Assembly: GCA_017308595.1 (NCBI GenBank)
Contig: JAFKER010000012.1
Location: forward strand, 62,001-126,000
Length of the DNA: 64,000 bases
Origin: Afipia sp.
GTDB lineage: Bacteria > Pseudomonadota > Alphaproteobacteria > Rhizobiales > Xanthobacteraceae
Direction: 5' to 3'
How positions within the stretch are numbered: the first letter of the stretch is position 1; the number at the start of each line of letters is the position of its first letter. The notes below the pieces were generated by a model that was not told the origin of the DNA, did no database searches, and saw only the letters and a list, made by a program, of their open reading frames with translations. Both the position numbers and the translations under genes were made by a program. This document shows, piece after piece, positions 34,736 to 43,131 of the stretch.

Positions 34736-36799
34736 ATGCAGTATGGCATTGCCTTCGCGCCCCTCGTCCCGACAATGGTGCTATGGATCGGCATCGCGGC
34801 TATTGTTGTGATCGCCGCAATCCTGATGCTCACGCGGTCGCGCGGGGCAGCCATCCGCGTCGCCGCGCTGGCGCTGATCCTGCTGGCACTGGCGAATCCG
34901 TCCTTCACCCGCGAGGAGCGCGAACCGCTTTCTTCGGTCGTCGCGGTCGTCGTCGACAAAAGCCCAAGCCAGAATTTCGGCGAGCGCACCCGGGAGACCG
35001 AGCAGGCGCGTGAAGCCCTGGTCGCACGCCTGAAGGATATCAAGGGGCTTGAAGTGCGCGTCGTCGAGGCCGGTCAGGCGGACGGCGAAACCGATGGCAC
35101 CAAACTGTTCTCCGCCGTCACGTCGGCGCTGTCCGATGTGCCCACCGATCGCGTTGCCGGTGCATTCCTCATTACCGACGGACGCGTGCACGACATCCCC
35201 GCCAACGCGGCTGCGATTGGCTTCAGTGCGCCGGTCCATGCGCTGATTACCGGCCGCAGCAACGAGCGCGACCGCCGGGTGGCCATTGTCGCCGCGCCGC
35301 GCTTCGGCATCGTCGGGCAAACCCAGACAATCACCTATCGTCTCGACGATCAGGGCGTGACCGGCGACAGCGCGCGCGTCGTGGTCCGGCGCGATGGCGA
35401 TGTCTTGAGCGAACGCGCCGTCCGCAGCGGTGAGCAGGTCAGCGTAACGATTGAAATCCCGCATGCGGGCCCGAACATTGTCGAAATCGAAGCCTCAAAG
35501 CTCGATGGCGAACTGACGCCGGTAAACAACCGCGCCGTCGTTTCCATCGACGGCGTGCGCGACAAGCTGCGTGTGCTGCTGGTGTCGGGCGAGCCGCATT
35601 CCGGCGAGCGCACCTGGCGCAACCTGCTGAAATCCGACGCCAGCGTCGATCTGGTGCACTTCACCATTCTGCGCCCGCCGGAGAAGCAGGACGGCACCCC
35701 GATCAATGAACTGTCGCTGATCGCCTTCCCGACCCGCGAACTGTTCCAGCAGAAGATCAACGAATTTCAACTCATCATCTTCGACCGCTACGCGCGGCAG
35801 GGCGTGCTGCCGATCTCGTACTTCGACAACATCGCGCGTTACGTGCGTAACGGCGGCGCGGTGCTGGTCTCTGCCGGCCCCGACTATGCGAGCCAGACCA
35901 GCATCTGGCGCACGCCGCTCGATTCCATCCTGCCCGCAGAACCTGTGGGCGTCAGCGAGCAGGCGTTTACGGCGCGCCTGACCAATATCGGGAAGCGCCA
36001 TCCGGTGACGCGCGGGCTGGAAGGCTCCAGCAGTGAACCGCCGCACTGGAGCCGTTTCTTCCGCCTCATCGATACCCGTAATCCGGTCAATCCGCCGATC
36101 ATGGAAGGCGCGGACGGCAAGCCGCTGCTGCTGCTGTCGCGGCAGGGCGAAGGCCGCGTGGCCCTACTGCTGTCCGATCACATCTGGCTCTGGGCGCGAG
36201 GCTATGAGGGCGGCGGACCGCATCTCGATTTGCTGCGGCGGACGTCACACTGGCTGATGAAACAGCCCGACCTTGACGAAGAGGCGCTGCGGCTCAAGGT
36301 CGAGGGCCGCGATCTTGTCGTGCTGCGCCAGACCATGGCCGATACGGTACAGCCTGTGACCGTCACTTCACCCTCCGGCACGACTCGGCAAGTCACATTG
36401 ACCGCAGGCGACCCCGGCGAATGGCGCGCGGCGCTGAGCGCCGATGAACTCGGCCTCTGGCAGGCGACCGACGGCTCGCTGAAAGCGCTAATCAATGTCG
36501 GGCCAATCAATCCGAAAGAGTTCGCCGAGGTCACATCCACCACGGAGGCGTTGCGGCCGCTGGCACAGGCCACCGGCGGCGATACACGCCGCATCGCGGA
36601 CAGCGGCAGCATCGACCTGCCGAGGGTGTTGCCGGTGCGTGCCTCCACCGTATTCCGGGGCGAAGGCTGGCTTGGCGTGAAAATGCGCGATGCCAGCGTG
36701 GTGCGCGGCATCGGCGTGCTGCCGGTCTTCGCAGGGCTGATCGGTCTCTTGCTCCTGCTCGGTGCCTTCGCCAGCACCTGGCTGCGCGAAGGACGCTGA
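34736..36799 (+). CDS. Membrane protein with vWA and glutamine-amidotransferase-like folds
   Basis: This 687-residue protein has two N-terminal membrane helices, a vWA-type motif VVVDKSPSQ (complete DxSxS), and a middle part resembling class-I glutamine amidotransferase fold proteins, with VLLVSGEPHSGERTW and NGGAVLVSAGPDYAS. A single C-terminal helix ends the protein. It lacks clear amidotransferase catalytic residues, so it is probably not an enzyme. It closes the MoxR operon, one base after the previous stop. Confidence 0.78.
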   Translation: MQYGIAFAPLVPTMVLWIGIAAIVVIAAILMLTRSRGAAIRVAALALILLALANPSFTREEREPLSSVVAVVVDKSPSQNFGERTRETEQAREALVARLKDIKGLEVRVVEAGQADGETDGTKLFSAVTSALSDVPTDRVAGAFLITDGRVHDIPANAAAIGFSAPVHALITGRSNERDRRVAIVAAPRFGIVGQTQTITYRLDDQGVTGDSARVVVRRDGDVLSERAVRSGEQVSVTIEIPHAGPNIVEIEASKLDGELTPVNNRAVVSIDGVRDKLRVLLVSGEPHSGERTWRNLLKSDASVDLVHFTILRPPEKQDGTPINELSLIAFPTRELFQQKINEFQLIIFDRYARQGVLPISYFDNIARYVRNGGAVLVSAGPDYASQTSIWRTPLDSILPAEPVGVSEQAFTARLTNIGKRHPVTRGLEGSSSEPPHWSRFFRLIDTRNPVNPPIMEGADGKPLLLLSRQGEGRVALLLSDHIWLWARGYEGGGPHLDLLRRTSHWLMKQPDLDEEALRLKVEGRDLVVLRQTMADTVQPVTVTSPSGTTRQVTLTAGDPGEWRAALSADELGLWQATDGSLKALINVGPINPKEFAEVTSTTEALRPLAQATGGDTRRIADSGSIDLPRVLPVRASTVFRGEGWLGVKMRDASVVRGIGVLPVFAGLIGLLLLLGAFASTWLREGR

Positions 36800-36860
36800 T
36801 CCATTCGGTCTCCATCGGCCAGCTAAGGCCGATGTGACCCAGCCCCTCAGGCCTCGCCCC

Positions 36861-36899
36861 GCCAGTGTCGATGAAGCCACACTTCGCCGCGACACTGGC
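36861..36899 (+). terminator. Hairpin after the MoxR operon
   Basis: GCCAGTGTCG (36861-36870) is complementary to CGACACTGGC (36890-36899); the loop holds a second short stem, GAAG/CTTC. There is no T-run, so a transcript-end function is possible but unproved. Confidence 0.5.
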
Positions 36900-36940
36900 A
36901 GCCTCAGTCATCCCATGTTGACACCCCCACCCTGACCGGC

Positions 36941-36959
36941 GATGTTATATTATAACATC
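36941..36959. promoter_or_regulatory. Zur-type zinc-responsive operator
   Basis: GATGTTATATTATAACATC is a perfect 19-bp palindrome (nine-base arms, central T). Its core ATGTTATAnTATAACAT equals the Zur consensus described for proteobacteria. It lies 50 bp upstream of the DUF2946 start and controls, by inference, that gene and the ZnuD-like receptor behind it. Confidence 0.8.
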
Positions 36960-37008
36960 TGGAGCCGCGGGCCTCCTGCCCGGTTCGGATGGATAGGGCG
37001 TAACCGGT

Positions 37009-37368
37009 GTGAACTGGCTGAGAACAAAGGCGAAAAGGCTATCGTTGCTAGCGCTGTTTGCGTTGGCGCTGCAGCTCGGCCTGTCGTTCGGCCACACCCA
37101 TGCCAACGTCGCGGTCGCCGGAATCTCGGCCTCGGGGAGCCAGTCGCAGGCCTCCACGCCGGATGCGGACCACGATCAGGACGTCCATCACGACCTATGC
37201 GCCATCTGCGCCACCATCGCGATGGCCAGCAGCCTTGTCGCCTCGGGGCCGCCGTCACTGGCGCTACCTCTGGCCATTACGGCGCAACAGATCGCTTTCC
37301 ATTCGGAAATCTTCACACCCGACTCGCGGCGCGGCGCATTTCGCTCGCGCGCACCTCCGCATTCCTGA
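37009..37368 (+). CDS. DUF2946-like exported His/Cys protein of the Zur unit
   Basis: This 119-residue protein has a hydrophobic N-terminus and a histidine-rich middle: HTHANV, then HDQDVHHDLCAICATIAMA. The HHDLCAIC pattern, two cysteines next to histidines, suggests a metal-binding site and fits the DUF2946 family. The start is GTG at 37009, 50 bp after the Zur-type operator. A TonB receptor gene begins 112 bp downstream. A role in handling zinc in the periplasm is inferred from these two facts. Confidence 0.78.
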   Translation: MNWLRTKAKRLSLLALFALALQLGLSFGHTHANVAVAGISASGSQSQASTPDADHDQDVHHDLCAICATIAMASSLVASGPPSLALPLAITAQQIAFHSEIFTPDSRRGAFRSRAPPHS

Positions 37369-37480
37369 CTCGAATTGTTGTCCAATCCCGATGACCCCCG
37401 CGTGGCGGGTGTCGCGGGACATTCGAGGTTAACCGCCAAACTGCCCAACGCGGATACGGCGGCATCAGGATCAATATCCC

Positions 37481-39790
37481 ATGTCTTACAGGTTCATTCG
37501 CGCCTCAATGGCCGGCGGTTCTGCTGTGGCCATCGCGCTTGTTTTCAACAATACGGCGCTCTCGCAGCAGGCCGATGCCGGCGCGGGCGACACACTGCCC
37601 GAAATCGTGGTGCAGGCTCCAAGCCCGATCCAGCGGCCGCATCGGCACACCGCACGGCCGGGCCGCACAACAACAGCCGCGACGCCTGCAGCAGCCCCGG
37701 CCCCCAATCCGGATAGCTATGTCGGCACGCTGCCTGTCGTCACGGATCAATTCGCCACTGTCACGGTCGTGCCCAACGAGGAAATCCGGCGCAGCGCGGC
37801 CTCCACGCTCGGCGATCTTCTGAACAACAAGCCCGGCATCACCGGCTCATCCTACGCGCCAGGTGCATCGAGCCGCCCGATCATTCGCGGTCTCGATGTG
37901 AATCGTGTCGGCATCGTGGAAAATGGCATCGGCAGCAACGGCGCTTCCGATCTCGGCGAAGATCACTTCGTTCCGATCGACCCGCTGGCAACCAGCCAGG
38001 TCGAGGTCATTCGCGGACCGGCAACGCTGCGCTATGGATCACAGTCGATCGGCGGCGTGGTCAGCGCCAGCAACAATCGCATTCCCGAAACCTTGCCCTG
38101 CAGCGCGGTCCCATCGATCCAGACCTATGGCTATAACGTCAAGCCACCGGTGCTCTCGCCGTCCAATCCCTGCGCCAGTTTCGAGACGCGCTCCGCACTC
38201 TCCAGCGTCGATCTCGGCCGTGAAGGCGCCGTGCTGCTCGATGTCGGCGGCAACAATGTCGCGATCCACGCCGATGGCTATACGCGCAAGACGGAGGATT
38301 ACAGCACGCCGCAAGGCATCCAGCGTAACACCGCAACCCAATCGACCGGCGGCTCGATCGGCGGCTCCTATTTCTTCGACGGCGGCTTTATTGGCGCGGC
38401 CGTGACGCAGACCAACAGCCTCTATCGCATCCCTGGAACAGAGGGCGAGGAATTCGGCACCCGGATCGACGCCAAGCAAACCAAGGTCACGCTGAAGGGC
38501 GACTACCATCCGGACAGCAAAGCCATCGACGTGATCCGCTTCTGGGCCGGTGCGACCGACTACAGGCACAACGAGCTTGGCCGCACCGATCCGAATGATT
38601 TTTCGACCGATGGTGTACGCCAGACCTTCACCAACAAGGAACAGGAAGGCCGTGTCGAAGTTCAGTTCGCCCCGCTCAATCTGCGTTTTGCATCCCTGAC
38701 CACGGCGGTCGGTGCGCAGGCTTCGCATCAGGAACTGACCGCACCGAGCCCCGACGATCCGGGTAGCCCGCTGAACGGCCTGTGGGACCCGAACAAGAAC
38801 ACGCGAGTGGCGGGCTACATTTTCAACGAGTTCAAATTCAGTGAGGTTACCAAGGCCCAGGTCGCCGGACGCATCGAACATGTAAACCTGAGCGGCACCA
38901 CGCCGGCTTTTGTGCCTGATGTTTTCGACCTCAATGCCGATCCAGCGGCGATCGGTCCGGCCACGCCACGTAACCTGAACTTCACGCCGGTCAGTGGAAG
39001 TGTCGGGCTGATACAGAATCTGCCCTGGAATCTCGCGGCCAGCATCACGGGCCAATATACCGAACGCGCGCCGAAGCCTGCGGAGCTGTTCTCACGCGGC
39101 GGCCACGATGCCACCACGACATTCGACATCGGAAATCCGAATCTCGGAATCGAAACCGCGAAGTCTGTCGAAGTCGGCCTGCGCCGCGCGACCGGTCCGT
39201 TCCGTTTCGAACTGACCGGCTACTACACGCGCTTTGACGGCTTCATCTATCGCCGGCTCACCGGAAATACCTGCGAAGACGTCACCTGTCAGGCAGGACC
39301 GGGACTCGAGCTCAACCAGGCGATCTATTCGCAGCGTAATGCGACCTTCCGTGGCGGTGAATTCCAATTCCAGTACGATGTGCTGCCCGTATGGGCCGGT
39401 CAGTTCGGCATCGAGGGGCAATACGACATTGTCCGCGCCACCTTCACCGACGGCACCAACGTGCCGCGTATTCCGCCTCAGCGTGTCGGCGGCGGCCTCT
39501 ACTACCGTGACTCCAACTGGTTTGCGCGTATCAATCTCCTGCATGCCTTCGCGCAAAACGACGTCAGCGGGGTCGAGACGCCGACCGCAGGTTACAACAA
39601 CCTGCGTGCGGAAATCAGCTACACGACGAAGCTCGCCAAGGATGGCTGGCTCGGTCCGCGAGAATTCACCTTCGGACTGGTCGGCAACAACCTGCTGAAC
39701 GAGAACATCCGCAATGCTGTCGCCTACAACAAGGATCAGGTGCTGCAACCCGGCCTTGGCGTGCGCATGTTCGCGAATGTGAAGTATTGA
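37481..39790 (+). CDS. TonB-dependent receptor, ZnuD-like
   Basis: This 769-residue outer-membrane receptor has an N-terminal signal and a Pro/His-rich stretch (PIQRPHRHTARPG). Its plug domain carries LGDLLNNKPGITG, RPIIRGLDVNRV and VEVIRGPATLRYGS, followed by a 22-strand-type barrel ending in aromatic KY. The plug closely follows the ZnuD family, which imports zinc in Neisseria and others. Two cysteines in IPETLPCSAVP...PCASFE may be disulfide-bonded in an extracellular loop. With the Zur-type operator upstream, zinc uptake is the best hypothesis. Confidence 0.85.
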   Translation: MSYRFIRASMAGGSAVAIALVFNNTALSQQADAGAGDTLPEIVVQAPSPIQRPHRHTARPGRTTTAATPAAAPAPNPDSYVGTLPVVTDQFATVTVVPNEEIRRSAASTLGDLLNNKPGITGSSYAPGASSRPIIRGLDVNRVGIVENGIGSNGASDLGEDHFVPIDPLATSQVEVIRGPATLRYGSQSIGGVVSASNNRIPETLPCSAVPSIQTYGYNVKPPVLSPSNPCASFETRSALSSVDLGREGAVLLDVGGNNVAIHADGYTRKTEDYSTPQGIQRNTATQSTGGSIGGSYFFDGGFIGAAVTQTNSLYRIPGTEGEEFGTRIDAKQTKVTLKGDYHPDSKAIDVIRFWAGATDYRHNELGRTDPNDFSTDGVRQTFTNKEQEGRVEVQFAPLNLRFASLTTAVGAQASHQELTAPSPDDPGSPLNGLWDPNKNTRVAGYIFNEFKFSEVTKAQVAGRIEHVNLSGTTPAFVPDVFDLNADPAAIGPATPRNLNFTPVSGSVGLIQNLPWNLAASITGQYTERAPKPAELFSRGGHDATTTFDIGNPNLGIETAKSVEVGLRRATGPFRFELTGYYTRFDGFIYRRLTGNTCEDVTCQAGPGLELNQAIYSQRNATFRGGEFQFQYDVLPVWAGQFGIEGQYDIVRATFTDGTNVPRIPPQRVGGGLYYRDSNWFARINLLHAFAQNDVSGVETPTAGYNNLRAEISYTTKLAKDGWLGPREFTFGLVGNNLLNENIRNAVAYNKDQVLQPGLGVRMFANVKY

Positions 39791-39806
39791 GAGATGTCAC
39801 GACATG

Positions 39807-39925
39807 GTCGTCCCCGCAAAAGCGGGGACCCATAACCACCGGCGTGACGACTCTGCGGTTAAAGCGTCACGCCCGCACAACTCCAACTTTAGGGAGTACG
39901 GGTCCCGGCATTCGCCGGGACGACA
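39807..39925. repeat. REP-like mosaic element with two hairpins
   Basis: The left arm holds GTCCCCGC-AAAA-GCGGGGAC (39810-39829) and the right arm GTCCCGGC-ATTC-GCCGGGAC (39902-39921). The two arms are imperfect inverted copies of each other (GTCGTCCC...GGGACCC-TA). It lies between the converging receptor and GNAT genes and is a frequent repeat type in Bradyrhizobium-like genomes. Confidence 0.8.
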
Positions 39926-39935
39926 GGGACCATTT

Positions 39936-40454
39936 TTATACAGCCCGCGCGTGCGTCCAGTCCGGACGGATCGGCCCGCTGACATCCTCGAACGCACCAT
40001 CGACAAGTTCACGCACCAGAAGCCGCGCATGATCGACCGGCCCCGGCATGGTGGCGCGGCCCTTCGGAATCCGTTTGAAGCCTGCGCGGCTGTAATAGGC
40101 CTCATCACCGACCAGCAGCACAAGACGATGGCCTTTCGCCGCCGCATCCTTCAAGGCACGCTCAAGCAGCGCACGGCCGACGCCGCGATCGCGGAACGGC
40201 GGCTCGACCGTCAGCGGTCCCAGCAACAGCGCCGGCGTATTACCGACGCAGACCGGCAACTGCCGCACCGAGCCGACCATCAGCGTGCCGATCCGCGCGG
40301 TGAACGACAGATCGAGCAGATGATCGACATGCTCGCGTAGCCGGTAAGCGCTGAGGGCGTAACGGCCGGGACCGAACGTGCGCTCGTGCAGGCGCTCGAT
40401 GGCCTGTTGGTCGCCGGGGGTCTCGGCCAGAATGGTCAGGGAAAGATCGGACAT
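39936..40454 (-). CDS. GNAT-family N-acetyltransferase
   Basis: This 172-residue protein is similar to YhbS-type acetyltransferases. Acetyl-CoA binding residues are visible in VEPPFRDRGVGRALLERALKDAA, and the end of the fold is YYSRAGFKRIP. The substrate is unknown. It converges on the TonB receptor gene across the palindromic element, and a NUDIX gene lies upstream on the same strand with a 56-bp gap. Confidence 0.85.
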   Translation of the reverse strand: MSDLSLTILAETPGDQQAIERLHERTFGPGRYALSAYRLREHVDHLLDLSFTARIGTLMVGSVRQLPVCVGNTPALLLGPLTVEPPFRDRGVGRALLERALKDAAAKGHRLVLLVGDEAYYSRAGFKRIPKGRATMPGPVDHARLLVRELVDGAFEDVSGPIRPDWTHARAV

Positions 40455-40510
40455 GCTAGAGGCGCAGATAGCATCTGGCGGAGGTGTGGTCCATCGCAGA
40501 GACGATCAAA

Positions 40511-40996
40511 TCAGATCCAGTCCTCGGTCGGAGGCTGACTGCCGAGTACCTCCGCGATCCGCGCTCGCGTCCCCCGGGTGGTGTCGGGCGGCAATTCGGC
40601 TACGCCGAAAAATCCGCAAGCCACGATCTCGCGGTTCGGCTCCGGCATGCCATCCTGCCGGTAGTCACGCACGACATAGACCGCGACATGGTCCCTCCGC
40701 GACACCTGGCGATTGAAGAACAGACCGTGCAGCACCGGTGCGCCGGTCATCTCGATCCGCCCCTCCTCGAGCAATTCGCGCCTCAATGAGGTCAGGAAGG
40801 TCTCGCCGGTCTCGACTCCGCCGCCCGGCAGGTGCCAGCCGGACACGTAGCTATGTTTGACCAGAAACACACGGTTCTCACCATCCAGAACCACCGCACG
40901 TACGCCAAGGGTCATGCCGCGCGCAAAGCGCCAGTAGAAATGAAACACGCGCCGGATCAAAGGTTCGAACCGCTGCCGCAAATGCTGGATCGTCAT
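40511..40996 (-). CDS. NUDIX-domain hydrolase
   Basis: This 161-residue protein has a complete Nudix box GGGVETGETFLTSLRRELLEEG and the preceding strand VRAVVLDGENRVFLVKHSY. The substrate is unknown; no CoA-type motif is visible. The N-terminal 25 residues are unusually rich in Phe/Arg. It lies on the minus strand, divergent from the metallophosphoesterase. Confidence 0.87.
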   Translation of the reverse strand: MTIQHLRQRFEPLIRRVFHFYWRFARGMTLGVRAVVLDGENRVFLVKHSYVSGWHLPGGGVETGETFLTSLRRELLEEGRIEMTGAPVLHGLFFNRQVSRRDHVAVYVVRDYRQDGMPEPNREIVACGFFGVAELPPDTTRGTRARIAEVLGSQPPTEDWI

Positions 40997-41116
40997 GACG
41001 CGGGATTCCGTCCGGCAGCCGTGTTATGTCAGACTGTCCCGCAAGGAATGATATGAGGACGAACGTGTGACGAACCGAAGCGTGATAGCATTTCAATCCC
41101 GGGCGGTCACGTTTCA

Positions 41117-42016
41117 ATGACGCCGTTCCTGCTCGCGCATCTGTCCGATCCGCATCTCGGCCCGATGCCACCCGCGCGCCTGGGCGAACTCGCGAGCAAA
41201 CGCGCCATCGGCTATCTCAACTGGCACCGCAAGCGGCACATGATCCATCGCCGCGACGTGCTTGGCGAACTGGTCGCCGATATGAAGGCCCATAACCCCG
41301 ATCACATCGCCGTCACCGGTGATCTCGTCAACATCGCCTTGCCGCTCGAATTTGTGGAAGCGCGAAAGTGGCTGGAGGGCGTTGGTACACCGGACCACGT
41401 TTCGCTGGTGCCCGGTAACCATGACGCCTATGTGCGCGGTATCCGCGAGCATTTCCCGCACATATGGGCTGATTACTTTCGCGGCGACGACGGGACGTCC
41501 GGTAACGACGCGGCTTTTCCCTATCTGCAACGGCGAGGCCCGCTGGCGTTGATCGGTGTCTCCACCGCTGTGCCTACGGCGCCCTTCATGGCGACGGGGC
41601 GGCTCGGGCATGAGCAACGCGCCGGTCTTGGGAAAATTCTTCAGCAACTCGCGGCGGAGGATTTGTTTCGCGTTCTGTTGATCCACCATCCGCCGGTGAC
41701 CTCGCCCGGACGATGGGCCGCGCGGCTGCGCGATTCACGCGACCTGCTGGAGTTGATCGCGCGTTATGGCGTCGATCTCGTTCTGCACGGACATGACCAT
41801 CGCCACGCCACGGTCTGGCTCGACGGCCCGCGTGGGCGGATTCCGGCCGTCGGCGTGCCGTCGGCATCAGCCATGGCTCACGGGCACAATCATCCCGCAG
41901 CCTACAATCTGTTTTCAATCGAACGAAATGGCGATGCGTGGCGATGCCAGCAGCGTGTGCGCGGCTTCGCCGATGGCATGAAGCTCGGCGAGATCAAGGA
42001 TGAACGGCTGATCTAG
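41117..42016 (+). CDS. Metallophosphoesterase family protein
   Basis: This 299-residue calcineurin-like phosphoesterase has the five metal-binding blocks: LSDPHLG, GDLVN, GNHDA, IHHPP and GHDHRHA. It probably acts on cyclic nucleotides or nucleotide polyphosphates in the cytoplasm, but the substrate cannot be read from the sequence. Its stop overlaps the end of the convergent downstream gene by four bases. Confidence 0.9.
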   Translation: MTPFLLAHLSDPHLGPMPPARLGELASKRAIGYLNWHRKRHMIHRRDVLGELVADMKAHNPDHIAVTGDLVNIALPLEFVEARKWLEGVGTPDHVSLVPGNHDAYVRGIREHFPHIWADYFRGDDGTSGNDAAFPYLQRRGPLALIGVSTAVPTAPFMATGRLGHEQRAGLGKILQQLAAEDLFRVLLIHHPPVTSPGRWAARLRDSRDLLELIARYGVDLVLHGHDHRHATVWLDGPRGRIPAVGVPSASAMAHGHNHPAAYNLFSIERNGDAWRCQQRVRGFADGMKLGEIKDERLI

Positions 42017-42612
42017 ATTCCACGCAGCGCCATCACCAGCGCAAAACCGAACAGGGCGGCGAGTCCTGCAGCGAATCCAAACGCGAAAGTCCACATCGCG
42101 CTGCGGCGTTTCACTGGCGCAACAATGGAAGCAACCGTTGAAACGGGCGCGGCCGGTGCACTTGCCGGTCCAGCAGGAGAAGCCGGTGTCACCACCATCG
42201 CATGCTCACGCTCAATCAAGCGGCGCGCGATATAGTCGGTCACCGCATCGACCATCACCGGGACGTCATGCGATTCGGCGATTAGAATGCGCCCGAAGCG
42301 TGTGTCCTGCGTGAAACGATAAATCCGCTTGTCGCGGCCCATCGACACATGCGCCACCGAGTCGATCCAGAGCCGCGGCGTGTCGCCCTGGCTAATGCCG
42401 CGATCGAACAAATCGACGCCAGCGGGAATTTCCGCAAACAGGGAGTCGAGCGCTTCATAGAGAATCTCGAGCCGTGCCACTTCCGCGTCGCGCAGATCAA
42501 CGACAACGCCAGTGCGGTCGGCAGCCTCGATCCGGGCTTTCCGCAAGGCGTCACGCAGACGAACCGGGCTCGGTTTGCCGGCCAAATCGTTCGGGACGCT
42601 CTGTTCCGCCAT
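42013..42612 (-). CDS. Conserved protein with C-terminal membrane anchor, function unknown
   Basis: The start is MAEQSV at 42612. It gives 199 residues with an N-terminal region of charged helices (LRDALRKARIEAAD), a central mixed block (VVVDLRDAEVARLEILYEAL, GISQGDTPRLWIDSVAHVSMGRDKRIYRF) and a proline/alanine linker. One hydrophobic C-terminal helix (FAFGFAAGLAALFGFALVMAL) follows. A longer frame up to 43038 covers the DUF4170 gene and is wrong. The function is unknown. It may be conserved in the group. Confidence 0.6.
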   Translation of the reverse strand: MAEQSVPNDLAGKPSPVRLRDALRKARIEAADRTGVVVDLRDAEVARLEILYEALDSLFAEIPAGVDLFDRGISQGDTPRLWIDSVAHVSMGRDKRIYRFTQDTRFGRILIAESHDVPVMVDAVTDYIARRLIEREHAMVVTPASPAGPASAPAAPVSTVASIVAPVKRRSAMWTFAFGFAAGLAALFGFALVMALRGI

Positions 42613-42736
42613 GGTCTTGAAACCTCGGGTTCGATCACTTTGTTTCGACCCGCTTAATCTATCAGTAACCCTGTTCCCCCGCAAAGGTTCTAGGCCTTTT
42701 GGCAGCTGCGCCACGGCATTATCCGTGTCCCAAAAT

Positions 42737-42771
42737 GAAAACGGCCCTGTCCCGGAGCGGAGCAGGGCCGT
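42737..42771 (-). terminator. Terminator of the DUF4170 gene
   Basis: On the minus strand ACGGCCCTG and CAGGGCCGT form a stem, followed by TTTTCATTTT. It ends about 40 bp after the DUF4170 stop. Confidence 0.8.
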
Positions 42772-42809
42772 AAATCGAGACTGCCCGGATGTGATCCGGG
42801 GAACCGCCG

Positions 42810-43019
42810 TCAGGTGTTGTTCGTGCGGTGCGGCTCTTCCACGATGGAGAAGCGCACGCCGGCGCGATGACGGTTCTCTTCCGAAACCGTGCGCCATGCA
42901 TCCTCGGCTTCCTTGCGGGTCTTGAACGGTCCCTGCACCTGGGCCGATCCTTCCACAAGTTTGTGGAAGTTCATCGAGCCGAACTCGCCGCCAATCACCC
43001 AGAAGTTGCTGCCGCTCAT
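42810..43019 (-). CDS. DUF4170-family small protein
   Basis: This 69-residue protein reads FWVIGGEFGSMNFHKLVEG followed by VQGPFKTRKEAEDAWRTV, the DUF4170 pattern. The function is unknown. An ATG at 43019 with GGAGG upstream is preferred over one five codons earlier. It is followed by a terminator. Confidence 0.78.
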   Translation of the reverse strand: MSGSNFWVIGGEFGSMNFHKLVEGSAQVQGPFKTRKEAEDAWRTVSEENRHRAGVRFSIVEEPHRTNNT

Positions 43020-43131
43020 ATAAGCCTCCTGCATTCATTCGCTTGCGCGCATATCACTTGAGCCCGGACATATCTAGGCACGTTGGCGCCGTTTGTAATG
43101 CAAATTTTTCAAGAATCCAGTGCGAGCCGTC

